Part shown: one piece after another, positions 1 through 7,400 of the stretch
Layout of the letters: each line of letters opens with the position of its first letter
How positions within the stretch are numbered: the stretch's first letter is position 1
Assembly: GCA_937124505.1 (NCBI GenBank)
Contig: CAKZKV010000278.1
Span: 1 to 14,654 of the forward strand
DNA length: 14,654 nucleotides
From: an uncultured Alphaproteobacteria bacterium
GTDB lineage: Bacteria; Pseudomonadota; Alphaproteobacteria; Micavibrionales; Micavibrionaceae
Direction: 5' to 3'
Program-made: the position numbers and the translations under genes
The notes under the pieces: model-generated
What the model saw: the letters and a program-made list of their open reading frames with translations, nothing else
Databases searched by the model: none
Told to the model about the DNA's origin: nothing

Positions 1-1384
1 CCCATTCCTGTTCAATCAGATAACGAATCTCCGCCTCATACACATCATCACCGTAATGTGTCCCCAAATCGCTCTCTGCATGCGCCCGGCCCAGAATTTG
101 AAAGGAGATCGTCCCATAGGCGCGGGCATAACGGCGCAGCATTTTTTCATCCGCCCAGTCATAGCGCATTTTTAATTCTTGAAAGAACAATTCAAAATCC
201 GCTGCGGAAATCTCCCCACCCGGTAAAATCGCATCGCGCGTCCAGGCAGACCGGGCTTCCGGAAAAAACGACACGATCTGATCGACAGCCTGCTCCGATA
301 GTTTGCGGAAAGTCGTCAGTTTACCGCCAAACACATTCAGCAACGGCGGCCCGAAAGAGGTCTCCAGATCCAGTTTATAATCACGCGTGACCTTTGAGAG
401 ATTTTTGTCCCCGCTATCCAGCAACGGGCGCACGCCGCTGTAATGCCAGACAATATCATCCACCGTAATTTGCTTTTCAAAGCTGCGGTTGACAGCGTTA
501 CAAAGGTATCTCTTTTCATCCTCTGAAATCTCCGCACATGCCGGATCTCGATCATAAAGAGCGTCCGTTGTCCCGATCAGGGTAAACTTTTGCTCGTAAG
601 GAATAGCAAAGACAATCCGTTTGTCTTCTTGTTGCAGGATATAGGCCTGTTCCCCGTCATAAAGACGCGGCACAATAATATGACTGCCTCTGGAATGACG
701 AATTTTATAAGTCTCTCCTTTGGCCAGGCCCTTTGCATCCAGCAGCGACCGCACCCATGGCCCGGTTGCATTCACCACGCATTTTGCTGCAAGAGTTTTC
801 TTTGCGCCGTTCGTCTTGTTTTCCAGGGTCACATGCCAGACATCATTATCAGGTTTCAGCGCCACACATTCCGTTCGCGGCAAAATCGCAGCGCCCTTGA
901 TGGCAGCGTCTATGGCATTCAAAACCACCAGCCGCGCATCGTCTGCCCAGCAATCGGCATAGGACACACCCTTTTTATATATTTTTTTGAGCGGCTTTCC
1001 CGCGGGATGTATGTTGAAGTTCACCCCTTTGGAGGCTGGCAGCAATGTTCGCTTTCCCAGAAAATCATAAAGATACAATCCCAAACGGATCATCCAGTAC
1101 GGGCGCACATGTTTTTCGTGCGGCAAAATAAATTCCAGCGGCCAGATAATATGAGAAGCGCTGTGCAGCAATCGCTCCCGCTCGTTCAAAGACTCCGCCA
1201 CCAGTTTGAAATCATATTGCTCCAGATAGCGCAAACCACCGTGAATCAGTTTGGTGCTGGCGGAAGAGGTCGCGCCAGCGAGATCGTCTTTTTCGACAAG
1301 CAAAACTTTCAGACCCCGGCCTGCCGCGTCCCGTGCAATGCCGCATCCGTTGATGCCTCCTCCAATGACAATCAGATCATACAT
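1..1384 (-). CDS. glpD: Aerobic glycerol-3-phosphate dehydrogenase, C-terminus cut by window edge
   Basis: FAD-dependent, membrane-associated enzyme that oxidises sn-glycerol 3-phosphate to dihydroxyacetone phosphate and passes electrons to quinone. The frame is open from ATG at 1384 to the left edge and gives 461 residues (my translation). Seen: N-terminal Rossmann dinucleotide motif G8-x-G10-x-x-G13 directly after the start, with E31 at the end of the second strand; SSASTKLIHGGLRYLE (40-55); NATGPWV (205-211); an IGTTD motif (270-274); SGVRPL (316-321); and FGGKLTTFRKL (352-362). All are typical of GlpD. Family members are about 500-510 residues, so roughly 45 C-terminal residues lie outside the window. 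The start is firm because the FAD motif begins at residue 8, although no clear Shine-Dalgarno precedes it. It lies 58 nt downstream of the adhesin gene on the same strand. Its metabolic role shows no obvious link to the secretion genes, so co-transcription may be incidental. Confidence 0.95.
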   Translation of the reverse strand, partial: MYDLIVIGGGINGCGIARDAAGRGLKVLLVEKDDLAGATSSASTKLIHGGLRYLEQYDFKLVAESLNERERLLHSASHIIWPLEFILPHEKHVRPYWMIRLGLYLYDFLGKRTLLPASKGVNFNIHPAGKPLKKIYKKGVSYADCWADDARLVVLNAIDAAIKGAAILPRTECVALKPDNDVWHVTLENKTNGAKKTLAAKCVVNATGPWVRSLLDAKGLAKGETYKIRHSRGSHIIVPRLYDGEQAYILQQEDKRIVFAIPYEQKFTLIGTTDALYDRDPACAEISEDEKRYLCNAVNRSFEKQITVDDIVWHYSGVRPLLDSGDKNLSKVTRDYKLDLETSFGPPLLNVFGGKLTTFRKLSEQAVDQIVSFFPEARSAWTRDAILPGGEISAADFELFFQELKMRYDWADEKMLRRYARAYGTISFQILGRAHAESDLGTHYGDDVYEAEIRYLIEQEW

Positions 1385-1442
1385 ATTATCTATACTATTA
1401 CATCAGGCACGCCCTGATTACCAGTTACGAAGATGATTCATT
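1385..1442 (-). other. Intergenic gap between adhesin stop and glpD start
   Basis: This 58-nt spacer holds a short inverted repeat (separate entry) and an AT-rich stretch directly before the glpD ATG. I see no convincing Shine-Dalgarno for glpD. A TATAGA-like hexamer lies only a few bases from the start codon with no matching -35 box, so I do not call a promoter. Confidence 0.6.
1402..1418. repeat. Short inverted repeat between adhesin gene and glpD
   Basis: ATCAGG (1402-1407), a 5-nt loop CACGC, then CCTGAT (1413-1418): perfect 6-bp arms. No U-run follows on the minus strand, so it is not a standard intrinsic terminator. It could be a weak RNA hairpin at the adhesin mRNA end or an operator for glpD. 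The arms are short enough to arise by chance. Confidence 0.35.
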
Positions 1443-4400
1443 TTATGAAGATAATGCCTGCCGGAGTTTCTCTTGCCGCTGTTCCTGATAGGTGAGAACA
1501 TCCACAAAAACATCATTGACATCATAATGTCCGGTATGTTCCGGGATATCTTCCTGCAAATCATTCATGTTCCGCAGGAAAGCGACCATTTCACGCAGAT
1601 TGGTGTAGTCTTCTCCCTCCTGTGTCTCTGCTGGAATTTCGCCTGTTCCTTCAGGAAGAAACATATTTGCCTGCACTACACCAGTCGGCAAGACAATGCT
1701 TTGCTCCAGTCCGGGAATGTTCTGTATCTGCTGCGTTGTATATGTGCGAAGAATTTGTTCAAAATCGCCAAGAAGACTTCTACTGTGATTAAAAACATCC
1801 GGATTCAGAAATGTCTGCAAGACACGTTGCGTTTCATGCCCGGATGAAAGATGGAACGGCTCTCTTTCCAGCAGAGGACGGAGATGTGTTTCCGGCTCTA
1901 CGAACCCGTCCAGACCGGCTTCCCTGAGATCATTGACATGAATGGTAAAAGCCCGGTCAAATTGATTGCCGTCCAGATCGGTAACGCGAATGACAATATC
2001 TATTTCCGGTGTTGTCTCAAAATCTATACTGCCCTGTACCAGCAGACTATTTTCATGCAGGACAAAGATATTGTCCGGGTTACTCATCAGGGCATATGTC
2101 ATTACATCACCCGGCAGATCGGGGTCGGCTGCCTCCAGCATACCAACCAGAGTTCCCGCCGCAACGTTTTCCTCAACACTGTCATGGTCAAGCGTCATGC
2201 CTGTCGGTGCCGCATTATCCATCACATTGATCGTAAAGACCCGGTCAAAAGTCCCGCCGTTTCCATCATTCGTCCGGATGGTAACGCTATGGCTGTTTTG
2301 CGCTTCATAATCCAGAACATCATTCAAGACCAGCTTGTCGCCAACCACATCAAACTTGCCATCCGGGTCGGCCAGGATGCTATAAGTAAATGTATCCGAG
2401 GGCAGATCGGCATCCGTTGTCGATAACGTCCCTATCACAGTGCCAATTTCTGTTGTCTCCAGAACAGACGTATGAGAGAGATTTAAAGCCGTGGGAGCAT
2501 CATTCACCGGCGTGACGATAATGCTTAGAGTGTCCGTGTCTGCCCCTGCTCCGTCTTCCAGACCGTCCGCCAGAGAAATATCAAACCCGGCGCTTATTGT
2601 TTCGCTGCCATCATGAACAAAGACTACATCCCCGTCGATAATATCTTGAAGGGTAAAGGTATTTTGAACAATCCCTCCCACTTCAATATGACCGTTTGAC
2701 AAGTTGGAGGCTGTGTAAGTCAACTCCGCAGCATTATCATCGGGATCAACGGCATTCAAATCGGTTGTTGTCAATGTGATGGTTGCCCCTTCATTGACAC
2801 CAAGAGTCAAATCCCCCGTAATGACCGCACCGTCATTTTGCGGCGCAATCGCAATGGAGAATGTATCTGCCGCCAAAGTCGTCGTACCGTCCCGCACCGT
2901 AAAATCAAAAGAATCTGCGATTGTCTCGGTTCCATCATGAACATAGCGCACGCGCTCGGCCTCAATATCCGCAAGCGTAAAACTGCTGATGGCAACACCG
3001 GGATTGGTGGAACGTTCCACGCGACCATGTGAGACATTTGAGGTGATATCAAACACCACTTTACGGGGCTCGGTATCGACATCCGAAGTCGTCAGTTCCA
3101 AAGCGGAAATTGTAACGGTCGCCCCTTCATTGATGCTCAGACCGTTATTTGTCGCTGCGGCAGGTGCATCATCCAGCGGATTGACAACAATATCAAAATG
3201 TCCCGTGTCCGCGACCGTCCCGTCCTCACCGCCATCAGCCAGAGAAATATCAAATCCGGCGGTCAGGCTCTCGCTGCCATCATGAATGTAGGCCACACGG
3301 TTATTATCAATATCATCCTGGGTAAAGGTATTCTGTGCCACACCACCGACTTCAATATGACCGTTTGTGATATTTGATGCGGTAAAGGTCAGTTCCACAC
3401 CGCTATCATCCGGATCGGTACTATTGAGATGGGCGTTCGTAATATTGAATGTGCCGCCTTCATCCATCTCAAGATTCAGGCTGTTTTCATAAAAATTAAC
3501 ATTACGGAAAGACAGGTTGCCTGTTGGGGACGCATCATCATCCAGAACAAATACCAGTTGCGTCATAGGTCCCGTATAATCCAACCCGATCGGAATATCG
3601 AAACGGACCCAGCCATCACCACTTTGATAGGTCCTGAAAGACTGGTCCATCCCGTTCCAGACTTGCGTCCCGTTTAACTGGTAACCATTCACGCCCCCTC
3701 CAAAACCGCTGGCATCGTCAAAACCGATTCCGGCGATTTCCACAATGGAATCCGTCCTGAATTCAAAAGATAAAACGGTATTGGCAGTCAAGGTATAAGG
3801 GAAGTCTACCTTTTTCCATGCATTTCCGCTTAGTGTCAAAACTGTTCCATCAGGACTGACAGTAAACGATGTCGGATCACCGCCCTGACCATCCTGAGAG
3901 GCATCGAACGGATCAATCGTGTAATCGTTAAAATTAATGACATTCGGATCACCATCGTTGACCACCAATGTCGGAGCTTCATTCACCGGCGTAACATTAA
4001 TTGTAAACGTATCCGTGTCAGGCAGCGCGCCATCTTCTCCCCCATCTGCAACCTGAATATCAAACCCGGCAGTCGTTGTTTCGCTATCGTCGTGAACAAA
4101 CGTCACAAGCCCGGCATCCAGATCCGCCTGCGTGAAGGTATTCTGGGTCACGCCACTGACTTGCAGGATGCCATTGGACAGGCTGGAAGCCGCCCAAGTC
4201 AGATCGGCGCCGAAGTCGTCCGGATCAAAGGAATCCAGCATGGTTGTATCGATAACGAGCGTGGTCCCTTCATTCATCGTCGGCGTAGCATTTGTCGCAA
4301 TAACCGGCGCATCATTGACATTATCAACGCTCAGGCTGAATGTATCGGAAACCGTTCCGGCCCCGTCTTCCCCGCCATCCGCAAGTATAAAATCAAATCC

Positions 4401-7400
4401 GGCGGTTGTCGGTGGCCCGCTATGGCGAAATACTAGACGTGAATTATCAATATCGTCCTGTGTGAAGCTAGCAATCGCAACATTCGGGTTGGAAGCCAGT
4501 TCCACCTGCCCGTTTGACGTCCCCGTAACCGTAAAGGTCAACCCCACGCCACTATCATCAGAATCAGCGGCACTCAGGACGGAGTTCTTGATCACGACAA
4601 TGCTGTTCTGGTTTACACTGGCACCGGCATTCACCCCGATCGTTGGCGCATCATTGACATCAAGCTTGTTTAACACAGCAGCGGCTGTTGCCGGAAGCGC
4701 GCCATCTTCTCCGCCATCTGCCACACTGATATCAAACCCTGCATCACCTTCATTTCCATCATGACGGAAAACAACCCGGTTATTTTCCAAATCATTTTGC
4801 GTAAAGCTGATAATCGGCACACCAAGATTTGTCGATAATTCCACAAAACCGTTTATGATTCCCGATAGGGTATAGACGATTCCTGTCGCGCTATCATCCG
4901 GATCGGTCACGTTCAGGTCTGCGGTTGTAACTGTGACCGTCTGCCCTTCGACAACATCAATCACATTATTCGTCGTAATGAGCGGCGCATCGTTGACATC
5001 CGTCTTTGTCACTGTAAAGGTTGCCGTTACTGGAAGCGCTCCGTCTTCCCCGCCATCGGCCAGAGACAAATCAAATCCGCCGTCTCCCTCACTTCCATTA
5101 TGCACAAAGACAACGAGATTATTATTTACATCTGCCTGCGTAAAGGTGTTTTGACTTACACTATTGACCTCAATATGACCGTTGACGAGTGATGTCACCG
5201 TATAAGTCAACTGATCCGGCGTATCAATACTGTCAGGATCACTGCTGTCCAGCATCGCCTGCGTGACCGTCACACTGCCACCTTCTAAAACAGTAGCCCC
5301 CGTGTTCACATCAATGGCAGGAGCCAGGTTGATCAACGTAATATCAACATTGATGACAGTCCCGGAAATCGTATAAGCCCCATCGCTGACGCTAAATTCA
5401 AAACTGTCGCTTGTTGTCTCATACGCATCATGCATATAGACCACACGATCATTCTGAAGATCGTCCAGCGTAAAGCTTGTAATTTGATAGCCCGGATATG
5501 TCGTCAGTTCCAGATGACCATTTGCCGGCCAGGTTGTAAGCCTGAATTGCGTATCAGCGGCAACACCATCCGGATCGGAAATATTCAGGTTGGATGTTGT
5601 CAAAAGTACACTGCCGTCTTCAAGCATTTCCAACGTGTCATCCGTCATGGAAAGCGAGAGTCTATCGTCGAATTTTATAGTAATATCAATTTCCGTAAAC
5701 TTACCACCCACCGTTTCCGTTGCACGGACAGTTAATACATAAGTATCTGTTATGGTCGCATCCAGATTCGTTATATCCAGAATTCTGAGTTCCCCGGTTA
5801 CGGAATCCAGCTCAAAAATGCCGTCCGCATTACCCGCCTCGATTGAAAAGCTCAGGGCATCCCCCTCCGGATCAATACTTTTTACAAAGCCTATGGAATC
5901 TCCCACATTTACATCCGAAGCATCGGGATTAACATGAGACACCAGATACGTGTCATTATTAATCACGTCCCTGCCTTCCCATTCGATGACAGAATGGCGT
6001 GAATTGCCGTTGCCATCGTCATACCAGGAATCATTGTTGTTCATAATGGCGTAATTTGCGCCTGTCCCGCTGTTTGGCTCTGAACCGGCCCACCGATTGT
6101 AGAAGCCACCGTGATCAACATTGCCGCTTTTGGTCAACTGCGTCCCGGCTTCAGGCCCGGCCATCCAGTACCATTCTCCCTCATTCCCGGCATCACTCAG
6201 GGCAATCCAGGCATGCGTCGTGGTCACCGTATCGACAAACGCATTTTCCGCCGCAGAAGTAATAGTGACCAGATGTCCGGCAACACCTTCCAAAAGCTGT
6301 GTTTCTGCATAGGACAACGCATTATCAAACGTGAGATTGGTCGTGACCAATGTATAGAAATTCCCCGTATCGACACTGTAAACGATGCCGCTATATTGTG
6401 TTTCAATAACATCCTCAATATTCAGAAGCGGCGCTTCATTGATATCTGTAATATTGATTGTCACATTCTGGTCTGTATATTTTGACAGATCATTATCATC
6501 CGTCGCCCGAATCGTCAGAACATACTGATTGTAGCGGTCATAATCGAGATTTGCCGTATTGTTGATCTCAATCAGACCCGATGAAGAATTGATCTTGAAA
6601 ATACTGTCCCCGTTTCCGGCAACAATGCTGTAATTTACGCTGTCACTTTCTGCATCGGTTGTAACAATCGTGCCCACATCGTCATTTACAGCCGCATCTT
6701 CAGAAACTATAAACGGCCCGAATGTTGTAAAGACAGGAGCCGTATTCTCAAAAGCATCCTGAATGTTAATTGTCACCGTCTGTTCATCAAACAACAGTCC
6801 CGGCCCGTTATCCGTCGCCCGTACGGTCAATGTGTATGACGTTGTGCCGGATTCATAGTCAATCGTACTGTTATCTGCAACGACAATTTCCCCTGATGAA
6901 GAATCCACCGCAAAAATCCCGGCCCCCGTTCCGCCTGTCACAGAATAGCTCAGACTTTGCCCCGCATCCGGATCACGCGCTTCAACAAAACCGATCAAGT
7001 CGTTATTGGCAGCCAGTTCTGAAACCTGGAATGCGCGCACTGCCCCGGCAGAGCCAACTTCCGCGATACGGATATTATCAATCCCAAATGACTCGTCATT
7101 CAGGTTCGTACTGTTCAGACTACTGCCAAAACCGAGCTTAATATTTGTATCGGTCGTTTTGACCGTCAGGGAGTAGGTTAAAACCTGATCGTAATAGGAG
7201 GCATTATAGGTCAGATATCCCAAACCATCGGTCAGTTCCTGCACACGATAGCTCACATTCCCTGTCTCTCCGTTTGCCTCCGTATCAAATATTGTATAAC
7301 GATAAAGATGACTGTTCAAAACCTGGGTATCATCAATGAACACATAAAAATATTCATTATCCCAGGTGTCGAACTCAAAAAAATCAAATTCGATTGTGAC

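Noticed and set aside
590..1417. Plus-strand open frame of 275 codons opposite glpD
   Set aside because: It lies antisense to a clearly conserved GlpD frame, shows no family pattern, and its composition is that of a mirrored coding sequence.
1402..1418. Intrinsic terminator of the adhesin transcript
   Set aside because: Arms of 6 bp without a following U-run on the minus strand do not meet the usual pattern.
4132..4764. Plus-strand open frame of 210 codons with repeated Ser/Pro blocks opposite the adhesin
   Set aside because: The SSPPSA-type blocks are reverse complements of the GGEDGA codons of the CSPG repeats; this is a shadow of the repeat array. The plus-strand frames at 8437-8934 and 8938-9414 are likewise mirrors.
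2502..5657. Regular DNA periodicity that might suggest a CRISPR or satellite array
   Set aside because: The period (~330 nt) matches the protein repeats, the reading frame is unbroken, and the units are diverged.
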